Assembly (NCBI GenBank): GCA_013204605.1
Contig: JABMNI010000056.1
Span: 21,032 to 85,031, forward strand
Reading direction: 5' to 3'
Length of the DNA stretch: 64,000 bases
From: Ignavibacteria bacterium
GTDB taxonomy: Bacteria; Bacteroidota; Ignavibacteria; Kapaibacteriales; Kapaibacteriaceae
Shown: positions 34,998 to 43,518 of the stretch, one piece after another
How the letters are laid out: the number at the start of each line of letters is the position of its first letter
How positions within the stretch are numbered: the first letter of the stretch is position 1
The notes under the pieces: model-generated
What the model saw: only the letters and a program-made list of their open reading frames with translations
What the model was told of the DNA's origin: nothing
Database searches by the model: none
Made by a program: the position numbers and the translations under genes

Positions 34998-35012
34998 TTG
35001 ATTACATAGCAT

Positions 35013-35765
35013 ATGCGAAAAAAGAGTACAAACAACAAAGAGAAAGCAGAACAGCTAGCGCAAGCGTTTAAAGAAAAAACTATCATTACTACCGGTGATA
35101 TAGTGGAATATTGTCAGAGCACCGAACCGAACGTATTGAAGTCTACGATTAATTGGCGAGTATACGAATGGGTTCAGAATGGTGTTCTAACACGAGTTAG
35201 CAGGGGACACTTCAAACTGGGAGAAGTACTCAACTATGTCCCAGATTTGAGCAAGAAGGCACTTCAAGTGTGGTCGCATCTGATTTCCGGACTACCATTT
35301 GTTCGATACTGCGTTTGGGATGCCGCGTCGATAATTGAATTTGCAGACCGAATTCAAAAAATCAACATGATCTTTGTTGACGTGGAAAGGGGCTCAGAAG
35401 AGTCTACCTACCATCTTCTGAAACAGCGGTTTCAAAATGTATGGTTGAAACCAAAAAAGAGTCTGCTTGAAAGTCATATTGTTGAGACAAACAAACCCAT
35501 CGTGGTGCGCGTACTTGTTTCTGAAGCACCAATATTGTTGGCCGAAGGAATTCCAACTGCTCCACTCGAAAAAATTCTAGTTGATGTAGTGTCCGATCCG
35601 GAATTTTACTTTCTGAATGGCTATGAAATTGAGCATATCTTTGGTAAAGCACTGACCACATACACTGTTGATGAAAACAAAATGAAACGATACGCATCAC
35701 GAAAACGAAAGCAAGAAAAACTTGCTGAAGTGTTGCGACGTATTCCATCGATTTCTGATTTGTGA
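35013..35765 (+). CDS. AbiEi-like winged-helix protein, without an AbiEii toxin partner
   Basis: A 250-residue protein. The N-terminal 70 residues form a winged-helix-like region (TIITTGDIVEYCQST, then WRVYEWVQNGVLTRVSRGHF), as in AbiEi antitoxins of type IV toxin-antitoxin systems. The remainder resembles the C-terminal domain of that family, with EGIPTAPLEKILVDVVSDPE and a helical basic end. No nucleotidyltransferase (AbiEii) gene follows; the next 300 bases hold repeats and a terminator. It may be a solitary antitoxin, a regulator or a remnant of a pair. The family assignment rests on layout and a few motifs. Confidence 0.55.
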   Translation: MRKKSTNNKEKAEQLAQAFKEKTIITTGDIVEYCQSTEPNVLKSTINWRVYEWVQNGVLTRVSRGHFKLGEVLNYVPDLSKKALQVWSHLISGLPFVRYCVWDAASIIEFADRIQKINMIFVDVERGSEESTYHLLKQRFQNVWLKPKKSLLESHIVETNKPIVVRVLVSEAPILLAEGIPTAPLEKILVDVVSDPEFYFLNGYEIEHIFGKALTTYTVDENKMKRYASRKRKQEKLAEVLRRIPSISDL

Positions 35766-35784
35766 TTTTTTCTAGTTGCGATTA

Positions 35785-35928
35785 GGGCAGGCCTAACGCA
35801 CTGGGCAGGCCTAACGCACTGGGCAGGCCTAACGCACTGGGCAGGCCTAGCGCACTAGACAGGCCTAGCGCACTGGGCAGGCCTAGCGCACAGGGTAGGC
35901 CTAGCGCACAGGGTAGGCCTAGGGCACT
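35785..35928 (+). repeat. Array of eight 18-bp units (GGGCAGGCCTAACGCACT)
   Basis: Eight tandem units of GGGCAGGCCTARCGCACW stand between convergent genes. The first three are identical and the later ones carry substitutions. Each contains the palindrome AGGCCT. Confidence 0.9.
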
Positions 35929-36000
35929 AGACAGCACAATTGCAGCAATTGTGTTTGAATTCACGAAGGTTTAGTCGAGCGAACCACAGACTGGTATAAA

Positions 36001-36037
36001 AAAAGAGCCGATGAGCTAAGTGCTCATCGGCTCTTTT
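36001..36037 (-). terminator. Strong rho-independent terminator
   Basis: A perfect 16-bp stem (AAAAGAGCCGATGAGC with its complement) closes a 5-base loop. On the minus strand it is followed by a run of T (from the A run at 35,998). It lies 44 bases past the stop of the ice-binding-domain gene, which it should terminate. The A/T-rich base of the stem makes it usable from both sides. Confidence 0.85.
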
Positions 36038-36078
36038 GCTTGCAGAGAAATCTATTCTGCTTGCAGAGAAATCTATTC
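36037..36078 (-). repeat. Two 21-bp direct repeats
   Basis: TGCTTGCAGAGAAATCTATTC is present twice in tandem with no change, between the terminator and the stop codon of the ice-binding-domain gene. Confidence 0.85.
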
Positions 36079-36080
36079 GA

Positions 36081-38765
36081 TTATCTTCCGAAGACAACCT
36101 TTGTGATCACGGCGTTGCCGTTGGCAATTGTTTCAAGGAAATATACGCCGGCATTCAAACCTGAACCGTCGTATGAAGTTTTGCTTGAACCCGACTGAAC
36201 AGTGGGTGCAAGAATTTCCGCAATCTTAACGCCTAACACATCATACAGATTCATGCTGACCACTGCTTGGTGTGGTAGCGTGTATGAGATGTTCAAATTT
36301 CCGGAAGTTGGATTTGGATACACGGCAAGCGTTGAAGCAAAATATTCTTCATCAACTCCACTGGTTAAACATACAACTGTTAACGTGTCGCTAATTGCAA
36401 TGCATCCGTTTGCGACAGTGCTGTTCACGTAGTATTCACCACTACCGTTGCAAACAATTCGATTGCCAGAACCAACAGAGTTTGCATTACCAACCTTGTA
36501 CCATGTATTTGCACCGGTGTACGGCGAGAACAAGGTGTCTTGAGTTTGAGTAATGGCAAGTCCATGAGGAACGGGTTTGACGGTAACGTTAATAGGATTT
36601 GTAACAATTTTACATCCGTCGGAAGTTGTTATGGTGACCGTGTACGCACCGGCGGTACCGGCTTTTATTGTTTTGGTCGTATCGCCGTTCGACCACAAAT
36701 AGGTGGCACCGTCGGCGGCTATAAGATCAACGGGATAGCCTTGGCAAATGTCTGTGCTTCCATTTGTTGAGATAGTTGCCGATGCCGGAGCGTGAACTAA
36801 AACTATTTGATTTTTAGACTTCGTCACACAGCCCCCTTCACCAGTAACAGTAACCTTGAAATCGCCTGTTTTGTTTACAATAATTCCTTGCGTGATTGCG
36901 CCGGTGTTCCACAGATACGATTTACCTGGACTGGCTAAAAGTGTAACTGTGCCGGGACCGCAAAATGTTGTTGGGCCGTTGGCTGTGATGGTGTCTATGG
37001 GGAATGGATATACAGTAACGTTGACAAAACCAGACGTTCCAGGGCAACCTTTTGAACTAAGAACGGTGACTGTGTACTTGCCGCTGGTATCTACGGTTAT
37101 GGTCTCGGTGGTCTTACCATTTGACCAAAGGTAGGAGCCGCCAGAGGGTTTAGCAGTGAGTTGTACAGAACTACCTTGGCAGAATGCGGTATCGCCTACA
37201 ACGGTAATTGCAGCATTCGGAATACTATCTATATTAGCGTAAACGGTGGGAGACACGCCCGTACAACCTGAGTTGTTGTCGACAGTCACGGAAAACGAAC
37301 CAATGCTGCGAACTACAATACTTTGAGTGGTAGCGCCTGTTGACCATTGATAGGCGGTACCAGTGTTTGCTTTTAGAACAACGGAGTCGCCTTTGCAGAA
37401 ACTTCTTCTTTCACTACCTTCAATCCATGAGCCCGTAGAAACATTGTTGATGGTAAACGCTTGAGTATTTACAACCCCAGTTCTTACAAGTGCTCGGCCA
37501 TCAATAACAGTGCCTGTCCTAATTTTAAGCGATCCATTGTTTACAACAATCGTTCCGCTCATTTTTGTGTTTGAATTCAAATCGGTAGCTCCATCAATTA
37601 GCCAGTACACATTTTTTGCCTGCGTTCCATTTGATAAAACAACCGAGGCGGCAGCTGCAGTAGTAAATGTTCCCTTAACCTTGATCACAAAAATTGCATC
37701 GGCATTACCACGCGCATTTAGCGTTACCGTCCCGGCAAACGTTGTGGTTGAATTCATGAGATATGTATGAGGTGTTAACACCAAAGCATTTCCAAACTCA
37801 GCCGGAGCCATGAGTTCAATATCGGTTGGCAGCGCATTTAGATAATTATAAACAGTTGTAATGTCCGTAGCTGCAGTTGCGGTAGAAGCGTCAGGAATAA
37901 GATGCATTGTGCACGATACGTTTGCTTGATCGAAGCCTGTCGTTGCCCCTACGTTGGTGCCAATAGTTCCAGCCACGTTAGACCCCCCCCCTAGGTTGGT
38001 AACCGCTCCATTTGAAGAGAAAAGACCATATGCACCGGTAGCACCTAGTTCGGGTGGTACAGGACCGTTAAGAGTTTTGCTTCCACATCCAATTGGGGTG
38101 TACGCAAACAGTTTGTTGACGGTAATAGCACCGGTTGTAGTAAGTGCCCGACCCTCCAAGGTGCAGCCAGTACTGAAGTCAATTGCCCCGTCTTTCGAAA
38201 CAAATGTTCCGCGCATCACCGAGCCCGCTGCCACATTAATCTTTCCTTCGGCAAGCCAAAAAACATTGCAAGCCTGAGCGCCGTTAACGAGGTCCACACT
38301 TGCCGCAGCTGCGGTAGAAAACGCTCCTGTGAATTTGAAAATGAACACCGCTGAAGAATTCCCTTTTGCATCGAGAATTAGGTTGCCATCTAGTATGGTT
38401 GCCGAATTCACCTTGTGCACACCGGCTAGAAGTGTGTTGCCGCCTCCAATTGGTGACGCTAAAGCATTGGTTTGAACGGCCTCACTAAGCTTTGTGTACA
38501 ACGCTGTAAGATCGGCTTTTGCGTTCGCTGTAGCAGCATCACCACCGTGCATTGTACCGTCAACGTTTCCGAACCCTGAGCTGTATATGCTGTTCGATCC
38601 AACCTTGCCGGTAATCTTCGATGTACCGGTGTTTGTGATTGGTCCGAAGGCTGTGTACAGAACAAAATCTGCCGTCGATTTTAGGTCGGGGGCTTGGCAG
38701 TGCGCCCTATTTGGCATTATTAACGTTAAGGCCAAGCAGGCTGTAATTAGTAAAATGTGTTTCAT
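36081..38765 (-). CDS. Secreted protein with two ice-binding-like (DUF3494) domains, Ig-like repeats and T9SS tail
   Basis: A 894-residue secreted protein with the signal MKHILLITACLALTLIMPNRAHCQA. Residues about 27-225 and 235-445 are two DUF3494 (ice-binding-like) domains: FVLYTAFGPITNTGTSKI then GKVGSNS with VFIFKFTGAFSTAAAASV, and again YGLFSSNGAVTNLGGGSNVA with AIFVIKVKGTFTTAAAASVV. Four Ig-like repeats follow, each starting with FCxG-type words (SFCKGDSVVL, AFCQGSSVQL, TFCGPGTVTL, DICQGYPVDL) and containing the word LWSNG or similar. The last 80 residues (LAVYPNPTSGNLNISYTLP, GLNAGVYFLETIANG) are a T9SS type A sorting domain. The fold is shared by ice-binding proteins and by adhesins, so ice binding is not proven. 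Confidence 0.88.
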   Translation of the reverse strand: MKHILLITACLALTLIMPNRAHCQAPDLKSTADFVLYTAFGPITNTGTSKITGKVGSNSIYSSGFGNVDGTMHGGDAATANAKADLTALYTKLSEAVQTNALASPIGGGNTLLAGVHKVNSATILDGNLILDAKGNSSAVFIFKFTGAFSTAAAASVDLVNGAQACNVFWLAEGKINVAAGSVMRGTFVSKDGAIDFSTGCTLEGRALTTTGAITVNKLFAYTPIGCGSKTLNGPVPPELGATGAYGLFSSNGAVTNLGGGSNVAGTIGTNVGATTGFDQANVSCTMHLIPDASTATAATDITTVYNYLNALPTDIELMAPAEFGNALVLTPHTYLMNSTTTFAGTVTLNARGNADAIFVIKVKGTFTTAAAASVVLSNGTQAKNVYWLIDGATDLNSNTKMSGTIVVNNGSLKIRTGTVIDGRALVRTGVVNTQAFTINNVSTGSWIEGSERRSFCKGDSVVLKANTGTAYQWSTGATTQSIVVRSIGSFSVTVDNNSGCTGVSPTVYANIDSIPNAAITVVGDTAFCQGSSVQLTAKPSGGSYLWSNGKTTETITVDTSGKYTVTVLSSKGCPGTSGFVNVTVYPFPIDTITANGPTTFCGPGTVTLLASPGKSYLWNTGAITQGIIVNKTGDFKVTVTGEGGCVTKSKNQIVLVHAPASATISTNGSTDICQGYPVDLIAADGATYLWSNGDTTKTIKAGTAGAYTVTITTSDGCKIVTNPINVTVKPVPHGLAITQTQDTLFSPYTGANTWYKVGNANSVGSGNRIVCNGSGEYYVNSTVANGCIAISDTLTVVCLTSGVDEEYFASTLAVYPNPTSGNLNISYTLPHQAVVSMNLYDVLGVKIAEILAPTVQSGSSKTSYDGSGLNAGVYFLETIANGNAVITKVVFGR

Positions 38766-38975
38766 AATATCGAACTTTCAGTCATCAAAGAATTATATAG
38801 TAAATTATCGTGCTAGGGGCCGTTGAGGTCGAAATTTTACGACCAACAATGCCAGCTGCTAAAACTGTTCACCACATATAATGGTTACACAATGGTCACA
38901 GAATGTTGGGCAGTACGGTAAAAATACAACTTGCCCAGTTTTTGAAGATGGCGAGCTTGAATTACTTAACCTCGG

Positions 38976-39536
38976 TCACCGCACCACGCTTACTGGTACG
39001 GTGGCTACGCTTGCGTGTAAATAAAGGACCAGCGAATAGATTCCAGATGGGATTTGAGAAACGCTGAAGGAAATCGTGGAAGTTTCTGGTTCCACAATTC
39101 CGGTTGCGATTTGACGACCATCTGGTGATACCACGACGTACCGTCCAGGTTTCTTTTGAGGAATGATGGTTACGGTCACAGCGTCCGAAGCCGGCATGGG
39201 CCATGCGGTTACGACTGCGTTGGCAGACCTCACGCTTTCTTCGTTAACAGAATTGATGTTCGGAGCGGTCAGCGGCAAAAATCCAAAGGTGCCACGATCG
39301 GAGCGTCCGGCGAATGCCTGACCGATGATAAAGCGAGCCACGGCTGGTTTGGCCGAGGGCGGCGTGGTGACGGTGTGACCCGGTACCAGACCCATACGGT
39401 CAACCTGAGCAACCGTCTGCCCCGAACCATCCACAGCAAACAACATTACCAGAATAGAGAATAATCCTACGGTTAGCTGATTTCTTACAATTAGATTTTG
39501 CAAGTTTTTCAGAACTGCACTCAGCAAGTTTTTCAT
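38976..39536 (-). CDS. Small secreted protein with T9SS-type sorting tail
   Basis: A 186-residue exported protein. The N-terminal 40 residues include a hydrophobic signal (LFSILVMLFAVDGSGQ). The middle, with RFIIGQAFAGRSDRGTFGFL, resembles short surface proteins often found before collar and Hcp-like genes. The last 75 residues (TAWPMPASDAVTVTII, YVVVSPDGRQI, IPSGIYSLVLY) are a T9SS sorting domain. It is the third gene of a run with the Hcp-like and collar-like genes, so the three are probably co-expressed. Function is unknown. Confidence 0.7.
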   Translation of the reverse strand: MKNLLSAVLKNLQNLIVRNQLTVGLFSILVMLFAVDGSGQTVAQVDRMGLVPGHTVTTPPSAKPAVARFIIGQAFAGRSDRGTFGFLPLTAPNINSVNEESVRSANAVVTAWPMPASDAVTVTIIPQKKPGRYVVVSPDGRQIATGIVEPETSTISFSVSQIPSGIYSLVLYLHASVATVPVSVVR

Positions 39537-39538
39537 AT

Positions 39539-40273
39539 CTACCTCACTCGAATGATGTACATCATTGTTACTGAGGGCAGGGCTGCCGCAACGGCATCGT
39601 CATCGCCATTATTTGTCGACATTTCAGGCAGCGGTCTCACCAAATCAGTATTGCGAACCCCAGAGCCCCTTACAAAAACTCCTCGCAAATCTGGGATATT
39701 AAAATCGGGCTGGCCATCGCCATTGGCATCCTCGTTGCCCCAAATAGTCCCAATTACGGCGTATAGCGGGGCATTCGCGGCAATGCTCAGGGCACGTCCG
39801 TCGCACGCCAACCAATTTTGTGGTATCGACGCGGCAGACCCAGCGAACAGCTGAACAGCACCAATGGGCGACATTCCGGGGGCCGATCTGGCACGCAATG
39901 CAAGCGGCACGCTACCAACACGCATTCTTGGTTTAAGGGGCTCGATGGAAATTTGCGCCACGGTGATCTCGGCATAAAGTGGAGAATCGGCGGCGTTAGG
40001 CGGAAAATCGATGGCCTGTAATTCAGCTGTAAAGGCTCCATGAATTTGCGTGAGCTTCAATGAAATTGGTTCACCTAATATTTGGCCTTCAGTAAAAACG
40101 TCGAACCATTTTAGTGTTCCATTGTAATCGCCATCGGGCAGCGGCACACCGTTCAACGATGTAAGAACACCCTGCAGTGATACCACATCGGTAGCTGGTT
40201 GTTGAGCGTTACTCGATAAAGCGAAAATCGAAAAAAGCATTAATGCGCAGAGAACAGCGGATGGATTTTTCAT
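39539..40273 (-). CDS. Exported phage tail-collar-domain protein
   Basis: A 244-residue protein whose ATG overlaps the stop of the Hcp-like gene (TAATG), so the two are translationally coupled. MKNPSAVLCALMLFSIFALS is followed by SNAQ, a clear Sec signal. The C-terminal 110 residues form a tail-collar domain: IGAVQLFAGSAASIPQNWLA, CDGRALSI, a glycine-rich turn and FNIPDLRGVFVRGSG. Collar-domain proteins normally belong to phage tails or microcystin-dependent-type surface fibres. Here it is exported and lies in an operon with an exported Hcp-like protein. A longer frame from 40324 has no role in this reading. Confidence 0.82.
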   Translation of the reverse strand: MKNPSAVLCALMLFSIFALSSNAQQPATDVVSLQGVLTSLNGVPLPDGDYNGTLKWFDVFTEGQILGEPISLKLTQIHGAFTAELQAIDFPPNAADSPLYAEITVAQISIEPLKPRMRVGSVPLALRARSAPGMSPIGAVQLFAGSAASIPQNWLACDGRALSIAANAPLYAVIGTIWGNEDANGDGQPDFNIPDLRGVFVRGSGVRNTDLVRPLPEMSTNNGDDDAVAAALPSVTMMYIIRVR

Positions 40274-40809
40274 TACTGCCTCCAATCGTCGATGGCTGTT
40301 ACTCCACCGGCAACATAGGTCCACTCAATTTTCTGATACGTAAATGATATCGTCTGCCGCGGACCGCGTGCATTCGTACCTTCCTCAATCTTCCAGCTTG
40401 CGGCTACACCTACTACCCTGGCCCCCGTGAGCTTGGTTGTTGCCACAAGAACACCCTGCTGCCACAACTCAATGCTGACCTCTGTTAATATTTCGCCAGT
40501 TGTCATTGCTTTGTATAACTGAGGCGTTGCTGCTCCCCACTCTTTGATAATGGTAAGGGGCTTGTGTTGACGTTTACCCGTGGGCAAACCCGACGCGGCA
40601 TCCCTAGGGGAAACAATTTCATGATCTACCGACGGAATTTTAATCGCGCCCTTCTTTTGAAGATCGGCGTCGGCATTTTCGCCGTTAAACTTACCCTGCG
40701 TAGCTCCGGTAATGTACATGCGTACTTCGGTAACGGCACCCGTCTGTGCAATTGCAGATGTGGCGGTAAAGCACGCAATTACGCCAAGCCCAATAATCCA
40801 TTTATACAT
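40273..40809 (-). CDS. Hcp-family (type VI tube) protein with a Sec signal peptide
   Basis: A 178-residue protein with an N-terminal signal (WIIGLGVIACFTATSAIAQ; start chosen at 40809). The rest matches Hcp1/type VI secretion tube proteins: VDHEIVSPRDAASGLPTGKR, QHKPLTIIKEWGAATPQLYK and ISFTYQKIEWTYVAGGVTAI. In true type VI systems Hcp is assembled in the cytoplasm and has no signal peptide, and no TssB/TssC, VgrG or TssM gene is present in the window. This one would be exported and might form rings or tubes in the periplasm or outside. It is followed by an exported collar protein and a small T9SS-tail protein. Confidence 0.85.
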   Translation of the reverse strand: MYKWIIGLGVIACFTATSAIAQTGAVTEVRMYITGATQGKFNGENADADLQKKGAIKIPSVDHEIVSPRDAASGLPTGKRQHKPLTIIKEWGAATPQLYKAMTTGEILTEVSIELWQQGVLVATTKLTGARVVGVAASWKIEEGTNARGPRQTISFTYQKIEWTYVAGGVTAIDDWRQ

Positions 40810-40867
40810 GACCAGCTCCATTTGTGTAAAACACAAAACTACAGATCAATGCGAAAACGCAAGATCT

Positions 40868-40909
40868 TGCCGGGGAACTTTGGCCGGGGAAGAATGGCCG
40901 GGGAAGAAT
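40868..40909 (-). repeat. CCGGG tandem array (three 14-bp units)
   Basis: Three 14-bp units (TGCCGGGGAACTTT, then GGCCGGGGAAGAAT twice) end at the first base of the stop codon of the esterase-like gene on the minus strand. Confidence 0.85.
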
Positions 40910-43305
40910 CACCTCACAACAACCAGATTCCCATGCAGCGCCAACGCACCACTATCGATGCGCACGGTGTGCTGGCCGACAGGGATTCCAAGCGTACTAA
41001 ACGAAACTTGATTGCCGGTGATGGTGAACGTAGTAATAGTTCGCTGAATTCCTAACGCATCAACAAGAGTTATTGCGGAGAGGTCTTGGAGGATTTGAGA
41101 TTCTGCCGATGTGGGATGATGATGAATTGCATCAAGCTCAGGCAAAAAGACAGAGACCTCGTTCGAAGCCGGGTTGGGGACGATACGCATTGAAGTGCGC
41201 AGAGCCCTGGGCGTTTCGTTGTCTTCGACCTGCGTAATAGGTTTTGCCGTAATAGGAAAGTTGGCGAATGTGAGAGCCCCAATGCCCCTTGCATTAACAA
41301 TCCACGGACCCTCGTACACTACCGTTGTGTTGTTGTAATACACGGCGGGTATGTACGAAATGTTGGAGGCGTTCGAGGCCGCCGCAAGATGCAGGAAAAT
41401 AGTGTCGGCCGAAGTTGAAATGGAATTGATCTTGGCTCCACCGTCAAGATAGATGTGGTCGCGAACAGACTGCGCAATATTATTCGCCATCACGTCTGCT
41501 TGAATTTGTAAACCACCGGTTTTCGGTTTGAAAACCACAGCAATTTTGGTGCGATCGGTGCCGGTAAAGTATGCACGTAAAATGGCGGGGGCCGACACTC
41601 CAATGTCATCTGTCGAGTTGTAAAAATCACGTTCGACTAATCGGAATAAATTGTTGCCGAGTGCGGTGTAACCAACGGGGGTGTAGTGGCAGCCGTCGTG
41701 TCCGGGCAGCGCCACGGCCGACGTTACTTCAAGTTTTGGTAGCGAGTCCTGCATAGCCCGTTGCACATCTCGAAGCAAATCATGCGATGCGAAATTCGCG
41801 CACCCCGGACGGATTTGCACCATGTACACTCTTTGCAAACTCGGATAATCGCTCAACCAATCAGTGTGAAGTTTTCTAAAATTTTGAGCATAGTTTGTTA
41901 CCTGGTTACTCTCGCCCTGATACCAAAAAAGTGCCTTTGCCTTGTCAGTAAATTTCGACTTTCGGACGCGGTATAGCATCGATCCATAAATCGAAGTCAA
42001 CAGTTCCGGTTGATTATCAATGCGACTATTTTGCTCAATTGATGTTCCACCCACACCACCATTAATGATACAAACCGGCACCGCGTGGTTCTGCATTATC
42101 AGCTCTGCAAGACGCATTCCAAACGCACCAATATTCGAGCCGCCGCCCGATGCATTTGCATTCGAAAAAAGTGTGTCGCCCTTATTCGCACTCGCCGTTC
42201 CGCCATACGTACGCACAAATTCCAGCGCATTACTAACACCACCAAAAACCGTATTGCTCTGTCCCGCAATTAAATACACATCGCCACACACAATACTATC
42301 GCGCACCGCGAGCATCGTACCAACCCCGTTTTTTACAGTCAGAACTTCAATGCGATATTCTCGCAACTCACTTTGTATTCTAGTATTTAATTGAAAAGGG
42401 GCTGACCCATTTGTGTAACTCAGTTTTTGCGAAGTGCGTTCAATTAACAACTGATCACGGTACAACAGTAACGCGGCCGAATCTGCATTTGGTGCAACCA
42501 CATAGCCCCTTACAGAAATATCGGCGCCATTATTTGCATCGCGCGGATAGAATTGCCTGGGCTGCGGGATGGACGTAAAAGTAGTGTCGACAGGGGGCGC
42601 AACGTAACGCGTAATTCCGTATCGCTGCAACAAATACTCTTCGGTTTTGCGAGTGTCGGCGGCGGAAAGCGCCCGTGGGTAGAGTACCACTTCTGCAATG
42701 TCGCCGGTCATGAAATTCCCACCTGCATAGGCGGCGAGGTAGATGGTGGAATCGAGGTTGGTGCCAACAAAGGCAGAATCGCCCTGTTGACCGTTGATGG
42801 AAATCGACGCGTTCTGACTACCCTGGTTGTAGCGGACAGTTACCAGTGTAGGAGCAGTTGTTAGTGCAACAGGGGCGGTTGCCAGGGTGCCGAAATCGCC
42901 GTGTAAGAGTCTGGTGGGATTGGCGTATGTGGCGTGCGTGGTGCCACTCACCACATTTATCGATCCGCTGAAATTTATCAGCTGCAAAACGTAGAAGAGC
43001 GTGTAATCCTTTGCAACAGGGTACACCGGCGAACACATCATTAGGTGAGCACCGCCAAAGCGGACTACGGGATGACCGTTAATTGCCGACGGTACCAACG
43101 TGGGTTCGTTAATCGGGGCTATGCCGGTAGCCCTTGCGCCAGAGGCATCGTTCGATCGCCATTCCGTAACAAGATTGCCAACGGCGGTGATGCCTTGGTC
43201 GGCCCTGAGCCATAACGACGTACCCGACGGCATTTGGGCAACAGCAGGTGTTGAGTTAAAAATCAACAATAAAGAAAAGGCGAACAAGGCGAGATATTTA
43301 TTCAT
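40909..43305 (-). CDS. Secreted sialate O-acetylesterase-like protein with lectin domain and T9SS tail
   Basis: A 798-residue exported protein, starting at 43305 (MNKYLALFAFSLLLIFNSTP, then AVAQ). Residues about 25-230 form a LamG/concanavalin-like domain (LWLRADQGITAVG, VVRFGGAHLMM, GDIAEVVLYPRALSAADTRK). The middle, around residues 340-600, is an SGNH/GDSL hydrolase of the sialate O-acetylesterase family with GDVYLIAGQSNTVFGG, GGVGGTSIEQNS and FWYQGESNQ. The last 80 residues (MRIVPNPASNEVSVFLPEL) are a T9SS sorting domain. It probably deacetylates a surface or environmental polysaccharide. Its stop codon lies directly against the CCGGG array. Confidence 0.85.
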   Translation of the reverse strand: MNKYLALFAFSLLLIFNSTPAVAQMPSGTSLWLRADQGITAVGNLVTEWRSNDASGARATGIAPINEPTLVPSAINGHPVVRFGGAHLMMCSPVYPVAKDYTLFYVLQLINFSGSINVVSGTTHATYANPTRLLHGDFGTLATAPVALTTAPTLVTVRYNQGSQNASISINGQQGDSAFVGTNLDSTIYLAAYAGGNFMTGDIAEVVLYPRALSAADTRKTEEYLLQRYGITRYVAPPVDTTFTSIPQPRQFYPRDANNGADISVRGYVVAPNADSAALLLYRDQLLIERTSQKLSYTNGSAPFQLNTRIQSELREYRIEVLTVKNGVGTMLAVRDSIVCGDVYLIAGQSNTVFGGVSNALEFVRTYGGTASANKGDTLFSNANASGGGSNIGAFGMRLAELIMQNHAVPVCIINGGVGGTSIEQNSRIDNQPELLTSIYGSMLYRVRKSKFTDKAKALFWYQGESNQVTNYAQNFRKLHTDWLSDYPSLQRVYMVQIRPGCANFASHDLLRDVQRAMQDSLPKLEVTSAVALPGHDGCHYTPVGYTALGNNLFRLVERDFYNSTDDIGVSAPAILRAYFTGTDRTKIAVVFKPKTGGLQIQADVMANNIAQSVRDHIYLDGGAKINSISTSADTIFLHLAAASNASNISYIPAVYYNNTTVVYEGPWIVNARGIGALTFANFPITAKPITQVEDNETPRALRTSMRIVPNPASNEVSVFLPELDAIHHHPTSAESQILQDLSAITLVDALGIQRTITTFTITGNQVSFSTLGIPVGQHTVRIDSGALALHGNLVVVR

Positions 43306-43327
43306 AGGTGCAAGATAACGAAGCCGG

Positions 43328-43420
43328 ATGTCTAATGTGTAAATGTGTAAATGTGTAAATCTGAGAATCTCAATTGACAATTCGTAATTGACAACTCGTA
43401 ATTCACAACTCGTAATTGAC
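43328..43420 (+). repeat. Family A and AATTG-type micro-repeats
   Basis: TGTGTAAATGTGTAAATGTG and AATCTGAGAATCTC words are followed by repeats of AATTGACAATTCGTAATTGAC type in the divergent intergenic space upstream of the second OmpA paralogue. Confidence 0.7.
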
Positions 43421-43441
43421 TTAGGCCGGCTAAAACCGTAG

Positions 43442-43469
43442 TTTGCGGGGCTTGCCTTGAGTAACTTTC
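43442..43469 (+). promoter_or_regulatory. Candidate promoter of the second OmpA paralogue
   Basis: TTTG at 43442-43445 and TAACTTTC at 43462-43469 resemble the Bacteroidota -33 and -7 boxes with 16 bases between. The -7 box deviates in its last base. Confidence 0.3.
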
Positions 43470-43518
43470 ACTTCGCTATTCCGAACATGATTTACAACGT
43501 TTATAGAGTTAACTGCTG

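Larger units (their letters stand above)
34358..35012. other. Long non-coding stretch with paired inverted repeats and tandem repeats
   Basis: No convincing gene is visible in these 655 bases. They hold two near-identical inverted repeats (34,639 and 34,962), a threefold 22-bp tandem repeat (34,714-34,780) and one copy of the iterated AGCCCC motif (34,774). Short open frames on both strands have no recognisable similarity, although one on the minus strand ends in a hydrophobic stretch. Confidence 0.6.

Noticed and set aside
35782..35964. Minus-strand frame of repeating ALGLP units across the 18-bp array
   Set aside because: It is the translation of the tandem repeat; 18 is a multiple of three, so the frame stays open without being a gene.
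38827..38844. Small hairpin GGTCG-AAATTTTA-CGACC before the ice-binding-domain gene as a terminator
   Set aside because: The stem is only five bases and no T run follows on the relevant strand.
40273..40809. A type VI secretion system
   Set aside because: Only the Hcp-like protein is present; it has a signal peptide and no TssB/C, VgrG, TssM or ClpV gene is in the window.
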